A DNA stretch of 64,000 nucleotides from Micromonospora okii (lineage in GTDB: Bacteria > Actinomycetota > Actinomycetes > Mycobacteriales > Micromonosporaceae), in assembly GCF_020884795.1 (NCBI RefSeq), contig NZ_BBZF01000013.1:511167-575166 (forward strand), written 5' to 3'. Both the position numbers and the translations under genes were made by a program. Positions 6,538-15,193 of the stretch are shown in pieces. The first letter of the stretch is position 1; every line of letters starts with the position of its first letter. The notes beneath the pieces are model-generated. The model saw nothing but the letters and a program-made list of their open reading frames with translations. It made no database searches and was not told the DNA's origin.

Positions 6538-9222
6538 GTGTCGGTCACCGACGACATGCGGACGGAACCACGAGGCGGCGGCCAGTCACCAGCGCCCGCC
6601 CCACGGGAAGGCCAGTTCGAGAAGACCCCGCCGCAGGACGTCGCCGCCGAGCAGTGCGTCCTCGGCGGCATGCTCCTCTCCAAGGACGCCATCGCCGACG
6701 TCGTGGAGATCCTGAAGTCCACCGACTTCTACCGCCCGGTGCACGCCACCATCTTCGACGCCATCCTCGACATCTACGGCCGGGGTGAGCCCGCCGACCC
6801 GATCACCGTCGCCGCCGCCCTGGCCGACTCCGGCGACCTGGCCCGCATCGGCGGCGCCCCGTACCTGCACACGCTGATCGCCAGCGTGCCCACCGCCGCG
6901 AACGCCGCCTACTACGCGCGCATCGTCGGCGAGCGGGCGGTGCTCCGCCGGCTCGTCGAGGCCGGTACGAAGATCGTGCAGCTCGGGTACGGCACCGGCA
7001 ACAACGGCACCCGGGACGTCGACGACATCGTCGACCTCGCCCAGCAGGCCGTCTACGAGATCACCGAGCGCCGGGTCAGCGAGGACTTCGCCGTCCTGGC
7101 CGACATGCTCCAGCCCACCCTCGACGAGATCGAGGCGGTCGGCGCGCAGGGCGGCGTGATGACCGGCGTGCCCACGGGCTTCACGGACCTGGACCGGCTG
7201 CTCAACGGCCTCCACCCCGGTCAGTTGATCATCGTGGCGGGGCGACCTGGTCTGGGCAAATCGACCGCCAGCATGGATTTCGCGCGAAACGCCGCTATCC
7301 GGGCAAACCAGGCTGCGGCGATCTTCTCGCTGGAAATGAGCAAGGTCGAGATCGTCATGCGACTGCTCTCGGCCGAGGCCCGCGTCCCGCTGCACGTGCT
7401 GCGCAGCGGCCAGCTCTCCGACGACGACTGGACCAAGCTGGCCCGGTGCATGGGCGAGATCAGCGAGGCCCCGCTCTTCGTCGACGACACGCCGAGCATG
7501 AACCTGATGGAGATCCGGGCGAAGGCGCGCCGGCTCAAGCAGAAGCACGACCTCAAGCTGATCGTGGTCGACTACCTCCAGCTGATGACCTCGCCGAAGC
7601 GCACCGAGAGCCGGCAGCAGGAGGTCGCCGACCTGTCCCGTGGCCTGAAGCTGCTCGCCAAGGAGGTCGAGTGCCCGGTGATCGCGGTCAGCCAGCTGAA
7701 CCGTGGCCCGGAGCAGCGCACCGACAAGCGGCCCCAGCTATCGGACCTGCGTGAGTCGGGTTGCCTCACGGCGGAGACGCGGGTCATTCGAGCGGACAAC
7801 AACGCAGAGGTCACGTTGGGCGAGCTTCTCGCCGATGGAGCTAAGGACACTCCGGTCTGGGCGCTCGACGAGAGCCTCCGATACACGCCCCGGACAATGA
7901 CTCACGTCTTTCCCAGCGGAACCCGTGAGGTGTTCCGGCTGACGCTGGCCTCGGGGAAGCGGATCCACGCCACAGCCAATCATCCTTTCCTGACCTTTGC
8001 CGGTTGGGTGCCGCTGGGGGAACTGTCCGCTGGGGCGCGTATCGCAACCCCGAGACATGTCCCCCCGCCGCTCGTCACCAAGCCCTGGGCGGAGGCGGAG
8101 ATCGTGTTACTGGCCCACCTGTTGGGTGACGGCTCGTTCGTTCGCCGGCAACCGATCCGGTACGCCAGTTGCGACGAAGAAAATTTGCAGGCGGTTACCG
8201 AGGCGGCCAAGCACTTCGGCATATCCTCCGTGCGCGACGAATACGCGGCGGCCCGTGTGACGACTCTCCGGCTACCTGCGCCCTACCCGCTGGCTCGGGG
8301 CCGTCGCAACCCCGTGGCCGAATGGTTGGACGGCCTCGGACTGTTCGGCCTTAGATCCCACGAGAAGTTTGTGCCGCAGCCGGTCTTCGCTCTTCCGAAA
8401 GAGCAGATCACGGCGTTCCTTCGCCACCTCTGGGCAACCGACGGGTCCGTCTGCGTCAACAAGTCGGACCGGGGAGGCCGGATTTACTTCTCCTCGACGA
8501 GCCGTCGAATGTTGGAGGACATCTCCCGGCTCCTGCTCCGATACGGCATCACTGCCCGTCTCCGGGACGTTCCGGTGGCACGCCACCGGCCCCAGTACAC
8601 GCTCGACATCTCCGGCCGCGACGACCAACTCCGGTTTCTTCGGGAGATTGGCGTGCACGGCCAGCGGTCGGCCAACTGTGCTGCTCTCCTAGCCATCCTG
8701 GAGGCTCGGGGAAGCAACACCAACGTCGACACCGTACCCAGGGAAGTCTGGTCGGAGGTCCGTCAGATTCTGGTCGACCGAGGCATGAGCCATCGGGATT
8801 TCGCCGGGGCCATCGGAACCCAGTTCTGCGGCAGCGCGCTGTGGAAGCGCGCGCCGAGCAGGTCCAGGCTAGCGAAGATCGCTGCGGTCCTCGACTCTGC
8901 AGAACTTGATCTGCACGCCACCAACGACATCTTCTGGGACGAAATCGTATCGATTGAGTCGGTCGGTGAGCGTGACGTCTACGACGCCACAGTCCTGGGA
9001 ACGCACAACTTCATCGCCAACGGTATCTCCACCCACAATTCGATCGAGCAGGATGCTGACGTAGTGATCCTTCTGCATCGAGACGATTATTACGACAAGG
9101 AATCGCCGCGGGCGGGCGAGGCGGATTTCATTGTTGCCAAGCATCGAAATGGCCCGACCGACAGCGTTACCGTGGCGGCCCAGCTCCACCTGTCCCGTTT
9201 CGTGGACATGGCCATCGTCTGA
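6538..9222 (+). CDS. dnaB: Replicative DNA helicase DnaB interrupted by an intein
   Basis: 894 codons encode a 468-residue helicase split by a 426-residue in-frame intein. The N-terminal domain begins near P-P-Q-D-V-A-A-E-Q-C-V-L-G-G-M-L. The RecA-like ATPase domain has the P-loop G-R-P-G-L-G-K-S-T near residue 240, Walker B L-I-V-V-D-Y-L-Q-L-M, and the S-Q-L-N-R-G motif. The extein resumes with S-I-E-Q-D-A-D-V-V-I-L-L-H-R-D. It unwinds DNA as a hexamer at the replication fork. GTG at 6538 is chosen because GGAGGGGGG at 6525-6533 precedes it. Two patches have A/T-ending codons unlike the rest: around the P-loop (7219-7362) and the C-extein (9052-9171). Confidence 0.95.
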   Translation: MSVTDDMRTEPRGGGQSPAPAPREGQFEKTPPQDVAAEQCVLGGMLLSKDAIADVVEILKSTDFYRPVHATIFDAILDIYGRGEPADPITVAAALADSGDLARIGGAPYLHTLIASVPTAANAAYYARIVGERAVLRRLVEAGTKIVQLGYGTGNNGTRDVDDIVDLAQQAVYEITERRVSEDFAVLADMLQPTLDEIEAVGAQGGVMTGVPTGFTDLDRLLNGLHPGQLIIVAGRPGLGKSTASMDFARNAAIRANQAAAIFSLEMSKVEIVMRLLSAEARVPLHVLRSGQLSDDDWTKLARCMGEISEAPLFVDDTPSMNLMEIRAKARRLKQKHDLKLIVVDYLQLMTSPKRTESRQQEVADLSRGLKLLAKEVECPVIAVSQLNRGPEQRTDKRPQLSDLRESGCLTAETRVIRADNNAEVTLGELLADGAKDTPVWALDESLRYTPRTMTHVFPSGTREVFRLTLASGKRIHATANHPFLTFAGWVPLGELSAGARIATPRHVPPPLVTKPWAEAEIVLLAHLLGDGSFVRRQPIRYASCDEENLQAVTEAAKHFGISSVRDEYAAARVTTLRLPAPYPLARGRRNPVAEWLDGLGLFGLRSHEKFVPQPVFALPKEQITAFLRHLWATDGSVCVNKSDRGGRIYFSSTSRRMLEDISRLLLRYGITARLRDVPVARHRPQYTLDISGRDDQLRFLREIGVHGQRSANCAALLAILEARGSNTNVDTVPREVWSEVRQILVDRGMSHRDFAGAIGTQFCGSALWKRAPSRSRLAKIAAVLDSAELDLHATNDIFWDEIVSIESVGERDVYDATVLGTHNFIANGISTHNSIEQDADVVILLHRDDYYDKESPRAGEADFIVAKHRNGPTDSVTVAAQLHLSRFVDMAIV
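7762..9039 (+). mobile_element. DnaB intein with LAGLIDADG (DOD) homing endonuclease domain
   Basis: 426 residues inserted between L-R-E-S-G and S-I-E-Q-D. The intein begins with Cys (C-L-T-A-E-T-R-V) and ends V-Y-D-A-T-V-L-G-T-H-N-F-I-A-N-G-I-S-T-H-N, followed by Ser, so all splice-junction residues are intact. The block B motif T-A-N-H-P-F-L-T is present. The two endonuclease motifs L-L-A-H-L-L-G-D-G-S and L-W-A-T-D-G-S each keep the catalytic Asp. Between them and block F lies a helix-turn-helix-like stretch around M-S-H-R-D-F-A-G-A-I-G. Codons end in A or T far more often than in the N-extein. The element should be self-splicing and possibly able to home. Confidence 0.93.
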
Positions 9223-9381
9223 TTCCGGCCGATGAGGTCAGGCGATCAGCGGTGATCCGTCAGGATGGCGGTGGACGTGGGCCAGTAGCTGACGTCGTCC
9301 ACATCTGGCCGGCGGAGCCACCGGCCGGAACTGACGGGTGGTGCCGGGCCAGCTGGGTGTGCCGGCCCGGCGCGGCGGCGG

Positions 9382-9777
9382 TCAGTCGAACAGTTCGCCG
9401 AGGAAGCCGTGCTTCTTGCGGCGGTAGTGGCCGTGGTAGCCGTAGTGCTGCTGCCCGTGCCCGCCGTACGCGGGGGCGGGCGGCGGGTAGCCGTGCGCGG
9501 GCGGCGGGGGCGGAGGCGGGGGCACCGCGCCGTAACCCGGCTGGTGGGCGGGGGGCGGGGGCGGCGGGTAGCCGCCGGGCACCTGGCCGGGCTGCGTGGG
9601 GCGGGGGGCGTTCGCCGACTGCTGGCGGTTCCAGTTCGCCTCGGCCTCGAACAGTTTCTCCAGTTCCCCGCGGTCGAGGAAGATCCCCCGGCACTCGCCG
9701 CACTGGTCGATGACGACTCCGCTGCGCTCGTACTGGCGCATTTCTCCGTGGCACTTGGGACAGGTGAGCTGCATCAT
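9382..9777 (-). CDS. Zinc-ribbon (TFIIB-type) protein with proline/tyrosine-rich tail
   Basis: 131 residues. The N-terminal 45 residues form a zinc ribbon with C-P-K-C near residue 6 and C-G-E-C near residue 26, followed by R-G-I-F-L-D-R-G-E-L-E-K-L, the signature of the small bacterial zf-TFIIB family (COG3809). The rest is low-complexity P, G, Y and H repeats, ending in a basic R-R-K-K-H segment. It may bind nucleic acid or a protein partner; no enzyme activity is suggested. ATG codons at 9777 and 9774 are adjacent and the start is ambiguous by one residue. It is 19 bases downstream of the phosphoribosyltransferase gene on the same strand and may be co-transcribed. Confidence 0.85.
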   Translation of the reverse strand: MMQLTCPKCHGEMRQYERSGVVIDQCGECRGIFLDRGELEKLFEAEANWNRQQSANAPRPTQPGQVPGGYPPPPPPAHQPGYGAVPPPPPPPPAHGYPPPAPAYGGHGQQHYGYHGHYRRKKHGFLGELFD

Positions 9778-9796
9778 CCGAAGGTACCCGGTGGTG

Positions 9797-10432
9797 TCAC
9801 CCTGCCGTGGTGAGCGCCTCGTTCACCTCGTCGTCGGAGACCTCGTGGAAGTCCTCGTAGTAGCTGCCGACCGAGCCGAAGGCGGCGGGGCGCTGGGCGC
9901 AGACGACCTCGTCGGCCTCGGCGACCAGCATCTCGTACGCGTCGGGGGCGCCGACCGGGACGGCGACGACCACCCGGCGGGCGCCGAGTTGGCGGGCGAC
10001 CTGAACGGCGGCTCGGGCGGTGGCCCCGGTGGCGAGGCCGTCGTCGACGACGACGGCGGTGCGGCCGGTCAGGTCGAGCGGGGGGCGGCCGGCCCGGTAG
10101 AGGCGTTCCCGTCGCTCCAGTTCGGCCTGTTCGCGGCGCTGCACGTCGGCGACGTCGTCGGGGGGTACGCGGCCGGACACCTGCTCGTTGAGCACGCGCA
10201 CCCCGTTGGGGCCGAGCGCGCCGAAGGCGACCTCGGGCGCGAGGGGCATGCCGAGCTTGCGGACCACCAGCACGTCGAGCGGGGCGCCGAGCCGCTCGGC
10301 GACCACACGGGCCACCGGCACGCCGCCCCGGACCAGGCCGAGGACGGTGACGTCCGGCTGCCCGACCAGCCCGGCGAGCCGATCGGCGAGGACCCGGCCG
10401 GCGTCCTCGCGGTCGCGGTAGGGCGTCGTCAT
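9797..10432 (-). CDS. Phosphoribosyltransferase family protein
   Basis: 211 residues with a type I phosphoribosyltransferase fold. The PRPP-binding loop V-V-V-D-D-G-L-A-T-G-A-T-A lies near residue 130 and the N-terminal half contains L-G-L-V-R-G-G-V-P-V-A, the pattern of stand-alone actinobacterial PRTases of unknown substrate (COG1926-like). The flexible hood carries V-R-K-L-G-M-P. The base or amine acceptor cannot be read from the sequence. Same strand as the zinc-ribbon gene downstream; the GT87-like gene on the other side ends 59 bases upstream of its ATG. Confidence 0.85.
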   Translation of the reverse strand: MTTPYRDREDAGRVLADRLAGLVGQPDVTVLGLVRGGVPVARVVAERLGAPLDVLVVRKLGMPLAPEVAFGALGPNGVRVLNEQVSGRVPPDDVADVQRREQAELERRERLYRAGRPPLDLTGRTAVVVDDGLATGATARAAVQVARQLGARRVVVAVPVGAPDAYEMLVAEADEVVCAQRPAAFGSVGSYYEDFHEVSDDEVNEALTTAG

Positions 10433-10491
10433 TCCTCAAGGTGTACGCCCTGTCGGCCGGTCGCGCCGGGACTCCGGCGAAGACTGCCGGG

Positions 10492-11793
10492 TCAGGGGGC
10501 GGGGGCTGCCGGTTCGGGGCGGGTCAGGGCGGGGGCCCAGAGCAGCAGGGCGGCGGGGTAGAGCAGGTAGCCGAAGCGGGTGGAGGGCATCAGCGCGATG
10601 GCGGCGAGGAGCCCGTACCCGCAGATCAGGGCGGCGGTGGTGGCCGTGCGGGGCGGGCGGCGCAGGAGCCGGACGGCGATGGCGGCCCCGGCCGCGAGGA
10701 GCAGCGCGGCGGCGACGACCCGGCCGGCGGGCAGGGTGGTGGCGATGAGGTGCCCGGGGAAGGGGGACTGCGCCGGGCTGGTGACGAGGCCGTGGCCGAG
10801 GGGGAAGCGCAGCACGTTCTCGACCAGCGCGTCCCGGTCGACCAGCAGGGCGGGGAGCAGGGCGAGGGCGGGTACGCCGAGCGCGCCGGCGGCGAGTCGC
10901 CCGGTGGAGCGGCGGGTGGCCGCCCAGGCGATCAGCACGAGGGCGACGGGCCAGGCGAAGAGCTTCAGCGCGCCGGCCGCCCCGATGGCCAGGCCCGCGC
11001 GGCCCGGCCGGTCGGTGGCGGCGAGGGCGAGGGCCAGCAGGCAGAGGGCGAGCACGGGCAGGTCGTCGCCGCCGGTGGCGAGGGTGAGGGCGCAGATCGG
11101 CAGCACGGTCGCGCCCTGCACGCCCCGCAGGACGGCCGCCGACCGCTTGGTCGGGTGACCGGTGGGTTGGCCGGTGCGCAGGGCCCGCACGGCCAGGGCG
11201 AGGGTGAGGGCGGTGGCGGCGGCGAACCAGACGCGGGCGTCGGTCCACCAGCCGTCGGCGACGGCCCGGGGCAGGCCGAACAGGGCCATGCCCGGCTGGT
11301 ACGGGGTGTAGCCGAGCAGTCGCTCGTCGGCGGGGAGGGCGGCGATCGCGTCGTGCCCGAGGTAGGGCGTGCCGGTGTCGAGGAGGCGGTTGCCGGCGTG
11401 CTCGGTGACCAGCACCTCCTCCTGCGCGCGGTCGGCGCGCCCGCCGGCCCGTTGGATGCTCTGTTCGACGAGCGGCAGCAGGGTGGCGGTGGCCCAGGCG
11501 AGGCCGGTGACGGCCCAGCGGGCCGGGAGGCCGGCCAGCGTCGAGGCGGGGTTGCGCTGCCGGGCGGCCAGCTGGCCGGCGACGGCGAGGGCGGCGGCGA
11601 GGTAGCCGAGCGCGGCGATGGTCCCCCAGGCGCGGTGGGGTGGCAGGGTGGAGGCGACGGCGGTGAACGCCGCGAAGGTGGCGGAGGCGGCGTAGAGGCC
11701 GAGGTCGAGGGCGAGGCCGCCGGCGGCCAGGTCGATCCTCCGCCAGGTTCCACGGGTGCGGGTGGTGCGCTCGGTGGTGGCGGCGGCGGTCAC
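10492..11793 (-). CDS. GT87-like polytopic membrane glycosyltransferase
   Basis: 433 residues, mostly hydrophobic, with about ten predicted membrane helices. After the first two helices the luminal part has G-Y-T-P-Y-Q-P-G-M-A-L-F-G-L-P, which resembles the Y-P-P motif region of the GT87 (DUF2029) polyprenyl-phosphate-mannose-dependent mannosyltransferases. The last helices end in R-F-G-Y-L-L-Y-P. The predicted role is transfer of a sugar to an envelope glycolipid or protein on the outer face of the membrane; the acceptor is unknown. GTG at 11793 overlaps the stop of the GGDEF-EAL gene as GTGA, so the two genes are coupled. A longer in-frame reading upstream is only the shadow of that gene. 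Confidence 0.75.
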   Translation of the reverse strand: MTAAATTERTTRTRGTWRRIDLAAGGLALDLGLYAASATFAAFTAVASTLPPHRAWGTIAALGYLAAALAVAGQLAARQRNPASTLAGLPARWAVTGLAWATATLLPLVEQSIQRAGGRADRAQEEVLVTEHAGNRLLDTGTPYLGHDAIAALPADERLLGYTPYQPGMALFGLPRAVADGWWTDARVWFAAATALTLALAVRALRTGQPTGHPTKRSAAVLRGVQGATVLPICALTLATGGDDLPVLALCLLALALAATDRPGRAGLAIGAAGALKLFAWPVALVLIAWAATRRSTGRLAAGALGVPALALLPALLVDRDALVENVLRFPLGHGLVTSPAQSPFPGHLIATTLPAGRVVAAALLLAAGAAIAVRLLRRPPRTATTAALICGYGLLAAIALMPSTRFGYLLYPAALLLWAPALTRPEPAAPAP

Positions 11794-14309
11794 GCGGGCA
11801 AGTGTGGCAGATGGTCGCCGCGGCCCTTGCCGCCCTGCCGGCGGCCGGCGGGGAGCCGGACGACGGCGCCGGCGTCGTGCAGCGGCGGGGCGAGGGCGCC
11901 GGTGCGTCCGCCGAAACCGCGGTGCAGGGTCGACAGGAGAGTCCCGGCCGGAACCGGCCGGCCGAAGAGGTGGCCCTGGCCGGCGGTGCAGCCGAGCTTC
12001 CAGAGGGCGCGGCGCTGCGGTTCGCTCTCCACGCCCTCGGCGACGACGGTGAGCCCGAGGCTGCGGCCGAGGTCGAGGGTGGACCGGATGACGGCGGCGG
12101 ACTCGGCGGAGCCCTCCATCGCGGAGACGAAGCTGCGGTCGATCTTCAGCTCGTGCACGGGGATGCGGGAGAGCAGGGAGAGGGAGGAGTAGCCGGTGCC
12201 GAAGTCGTCGAGGGCGAGCCGGACGCCGGCGTCGCGGAGCCGGCTGAGCACCCGGTCGACGACGTCGAGTTGGCTGAGGGTCAGCGTCTCGGTCAGTTCG
12301 AGGACGAGCCGGTCGGGTGGGAGGTCGTGGGCGCGCAGGCGGGCGAGCACGGAGCCGGCGAAGCGGGCGTCGAGGAGGCTGCGCGGCGAGACGTTGACGG
12401 CGACGGGGAGGTCGAAGCCGGCGGCGCGCCAGTCGTCGGCGGCGATGAGCGCCTGGTCGAGGATGGCCTCGGCGAACGCCGGGAGCAGGCCGGAGCGTTC
12501 GACGGCCTCCAGGAACCGCAGGGGGTCGATCACGCCGTGTACGGGGTGGTGCCAGCGGGCCAGGGCCTCCGCGCCGGTGACCTCGCCGGTGCCGAGGTCG
12601 ACGATGGGCTGGAAGTTGACGGTGAACTCGTGGTCGGCGACGGCGCGGGGCAGTTCCCCGCCGAGGGCGAGCCGGCCGAGGTCGGCGGTGTCGCGGGTGG
12701 GCGCGTACGTGGAGGTTCGTTGGCCGGCGCGTTTGGCCTGGTACATCGCCACGTCGGCGCGGCGTAGCAGCTCCGCCATCCCGCCGCTGGGGGGTGCGAC
12801 GGCGATGCCGCCGCTGGCCTCGACGCTGATCCGCATGCCGTCGAGGTCGAACGGTTCGTGCAGCGCGCCGAGGAGGGCCTCGGCCCGGTGGGCGGCCACG
12901 GCGGGGGCGGGCAGGCCGCGCAGGAGCACGGCGAACTCGTCGCCGCCGAGGCGGGCCACGAGGTCGTTGGCCTGCGCGGCGTCGCGCAGCCGCTCGGCGA
13001 CCCGGGTGAGCACCTGGTCTCCGGCGGCGTGGCCGAGGGTGTCGTTGACCTCCTTGAAGTGGTTGAGGTCGATCAGCACGAGGGCGGTGACGCCGTCGGC
13101 GTGCCGGGTGCCGAGCTGTTCGTTGCCCTGGTCGAGCAGGTGCCGGCGGTTGGCCAGGCCGGTGAGGGCGTCGTGGGTGGCGGCGTAGGCGTGTTCGTCG
13201 GCGACGCGGGCCAGTTCGGCGTACGCCTGGGCGTTGCGGACGGCGGTGCAGAGCGCGGAGGCGAAGGTGCGCAGGGTGTACTGCTCGCGTTCGGAGAGTT
13301 GGACGGGGCCGTGGAAGCGCAGCCGGAGGGTGCCGACGTCGACGGCCCGGTCGTGCCCTTCGAGGGGCGTCTCGATCACCGACCCGTCCACGGGATCGCG
13401 CTGCTCGGTGGGCCCGTCGTAGGTGAGGGTGCCGGCGGCGCCCCGCACGGTCCGGTCGCCCTCGCGCAGGGCGATCTCCACCTCGTCGGCGGAGAAGAGT
13501 TCGGCGGCGCGGGTGACGGCGGTGGTGAGGACCTTGTCGAGGTCGACGACGTTCAGCGCGTCGGTGGTGCGGGCGAGGCGCTGCCACGCCTGTTGCTCGG
13601 TGCGGGTCCGGACCCGGTTGGAGTAGAGCAGGTGCAGGCTGAGTGCCAGCGGCGGGACGGCGAGCAGGAGGCCCCTGTCCGCGCGGAGGACGAAGACGGT
13701 TCCGATGATCATGAAGAGTCGGGCGGCGGCGGTGGCGACCCGGAGGCCCCAGTCCTCCCGGAAGAGGTCGCGCAGTCGTTCGCCGGTGGCCATCGCGATG
13801 ACCGGGAGGGTGACCAGCTCGTCGAGGAGGACCGCCGACAGGTAGGCGACGGAGAGCGGCAGGACGAGGTGGGTCGTGAAGTCGTCCCCGGTGCGCCAGC
13901 CGGTGGCGTGGAGGACCGCTCCGGCGGTGGCGGCGACGAGCGTGTTCTTGCCGATGCCGAAGAGGGCCTTGACCGGTGTCTTCGCGTGGAGCCAGATGGT
14001 GACGGCGATGCCGAGGCCGGTGGCGATGACGACCATGGGGGTGGGCGCGACGGCGAGGCCGATCAGGATGGCGGTCTCGGTCCAGGCGATGTCGTGGTTC
14101 GTGGCCTTGATTCTGATGCGGACCTTTACCGTGACCCCGACGGCGATCAGCGAGATGAGCGCGGCCCAGAGGGCGGGGCTTGCGGTGTCACTTCCGGTGC
14201 GGAGCCGAGTGGCGGAAATGACGAGGACGGTGGCGGCGGAAATGACGACGAGACCGACTAGCGACAGGAGTCGCCACTCGGTCTCGGGCCGTCGATTCTT
14301 CAGAGCCAC
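11790..14309 (-). CDS. Membrane-bound GGDEF-EAL protein (cyclic-di-GMP turnover)
   Basis: 839 residues. The N-terminal 240 residues form a multi-helix membrane sensor region. A GAF-like stretch (about 250-370) is followed by GGDEF (about 375-540) with intact R-L-G-G-D-E-F, and then EAL (about 550-800) with E-A-L-A-R-W, N-V-S-P-R, E-L-T-E-T, D-D-F-G-T-G-Y-S-S and E-L-K-I-D. Both catalytic motifs are complete, so the protein could make and degrade cyclic-di-GMP, with the balance set by the sensor. Cyclic-di-GMP controls development in actinomycetes. GTG at 14309 follows GAGGA. It is translationally coupled to the GT87-like gene downstream, so a membrane glycosylation step may be linked to the signal. 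Confidence 0.93.
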   Translation of the reverse strand: MALKNRRPETEWRLLSLVGLVVISAATVLVISATRLRTGSDTASPALWAALISLIAVGVTVKVRIRIKATNHDIAWTETAILIGLAVAPTPMVVIATGLGIAVTIWLHAKTPVKALFGIGKNTLVAATAGAVLHATGWRTGDDFTTHLVLPLSVAYLSAVLLDELVTLPVIAMATGERLRDLFREDWGLRVATAAARLFMIIGTVFVLRADRGLLLAVPPLALSLHLLYSNRVRTRTEQQAWQRLARTTDALNVVDLDKVLTTAVTRAAELFSADEVEIALREGDRTVRGAAGTLTYDGPTEQRDPVDGSVIETPLEGHDRAVDVGTLRLRFHGPVQLSEREQYTLRTFASALCTAVRNAQAYAELARVADEHAYAATHDALTGLANRRHLLDQGNEQLGTRHADGVTALVLIDLNHFKEVNDTLGHAAGDQVLTRVAERLRDAAQANDLVARLGGDEFAVLLRGLPAPAVAAHRAEALLGALHEPFDLDGMRISVEASGGIAVAPPSGGMAELLRRADVAMYQAKRAGQRTSTYAPTRDTADLGRLALGGELPRAVADHEFTVNFQPIVDLGTGEVTGAEALARWHHPVHGVIDPLRFLEAVERSGLLPAFAEAILDQALIAADDWRAAGFDLPVAVNVSPRSLLDARFAGSVLARLRAHDLPPDRLVLELTETLTLSQLDVVDRVLSRLRDAGVRLALDDFGTGYSSLSLLSRIPVHELKIDRSFVSAMEGSAESAAVIRSTLDLGRSLGLTVVAEGVESEPQRRALWKLGCTAGQGHLFGRPVPAGTLLSTLHRGFGGRTGALAPPLHDAGAVVRLPAGRRQGGKGRGDHLPHLPA

Positions 14310-14701
14310 CCATCGTCCTCGTGTGGTCAGCGATGGCGCTATGCCTCCCCAGGGTACTGATGTTTCCCAGCTCCGAGAAGTGCTCTCAGTGCCACTCGTG
14401 CGACTTCATCTCGACCCCCAGTGTCTGTTGCTTCCTGCCGGACGGGGAGAAGCCTAAGACGAGGCGAGTCCATTTCTGTACATATAAATGTCGTTATATG
14501 CAATATCAGTCAAGACGATAGCGGTTTGTGACTTTGCGTCCATCGCGCCTGTGCGGAGCGCTTCGCGTGGAATTGCTTTCCGCGCCCTCGACCGCGCCGC
14601 TGAGCGATAAAGGCGGTCGCTTACAGCCTAGTGCGCCGCGCCCGGAACCGGACGGTGCCCGCAGCGGCGGGCGCGGGCACGCCGGGGATAGGCTCGCCAT
14701 C
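14310..14701. other. Divergent intergenic region between the GGDEF-EAL gene and moaC
   Basis: 392 bases with an AT-rich patch at about 14470-14530, unusual for this genome, containing a perfect inverted repeat (separate entry). Short frames across it do not show the third-position GC bias of the neighbours. Promoters for both divergent units are expected here. Confidence 0.55.
14481..14500. promoter_or_regulatory. Inverted repeat, candidate operator
   Basis: CATATAA-ATGTCG-TTATATG: seven-base perfect arms around a six-base spacer. It lies about 170 bases upstream of the GGDEF-EAL start and 200 upstream of moaC. Such an A/T-only core is rare in this DNA. Which gene it controls, and by what protein, is not visible. 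Confidence 0.4.
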
Positions 14702-15193
14702 GTGACCGATCCCGCCCGCCTCACCCACGTCGACGCGGCGGGCGCGGCCCGCATGGTCGACGTCTCCGCTAAGGAGGTCACCGGCCGGCTCGCGGTGGCC
14801 GCCGGCCGGCTGCGCACCACCGCCGAGGTCGTCGAGTTGCTGCGCCGCGACGGGCTGCCCAAGGGCGACGCGCTCGCCGTCGGCCGGCTGGCCGGCATCA
14901 TGGGCGCGAAGCGGACCCCCGACCTGATCCCGCTGTGCCACCCGATCGCGCTGCACGGGGTAACGGTCGACCTCGCGCTGACCGACGACACCGTCGAGAT
15001 CACCGCCACGGCGCGCACCGCCGACCGCACCGGCGTGGAGATGGAGGCGCTGACCGCCGTCGCGGTCGCCGGCCTTGCCCTGGTCGACATGGTCAAGGCC
15101 GTCGACCCGGCGGCGTCGGTCGACGCGGTGCGCGTCCTGCGCAAGGAGGGCGGCAAGACCGGCCTGTGGGCGCGGCCGGAGGACCGGCCGTGA
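14702..15193 (+). CDS. moaC: Cyclic pyranopterin monophosphate synthase MoaC
   Basis: 163 residues, the normal length for MoaC, which converts the MoaA product to cyclic pyranopterin monophosphate in molybdenum cofactor biosynthesis. Visible signatures are M-V-D-V-S near the N-terminus, G-D-A-L-A-V-G-R-L-A-G-I-M-G-A-K-R-T, L-I-P-L-C-H-P-I and the late G-V-E-M-E-A-L-T-A-V segment, followed by D-M-V-K-A-V-D. GTG at 14702 gives the canonical N-terminus; upstream in-frame sequence is not MoaC-like. Its stop overlaps the next start as GTGA. First gene of a four-gene Moco operon. Confidence 0.95.
   Translation: MTDPARLTHVDAAGAARMVDVSAKEVTGRLAVAAGRLRTTAEVVELLRRDGLPKGDALAVGRLAGIMGAKRTPDLIPLCHPIALHGVTVDLALTDDTVEITATARTADRTGVEMEALTAVAVAGLALVDMVKAVDPAASVDAVRVLRKEGGKTGLWARPEDRP

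Noticed and set aside
10492..13587. A 1031-codon open frame on the minus strand
   Set aside because: Only its C-terminal 433 codons are a real gene; the rest is an arginine/histidine/proline-rich shadow of the GGDEF-EAL gene.
12858..14261. A 467-codon glycine/glutamate-rich plus-strand frame
   Set aside because: It lies antisense to a well-defined GGDEF-EAL gene and has composition typical of shadow frames in GC-rich DNA.
14321..14521. A 66-codon cysteine-rich plus-strand frame upstream of moaC
   Set aside because: No ribosome binding site, no GC3 bias, and it overlaps the AT-rich promoter patch.
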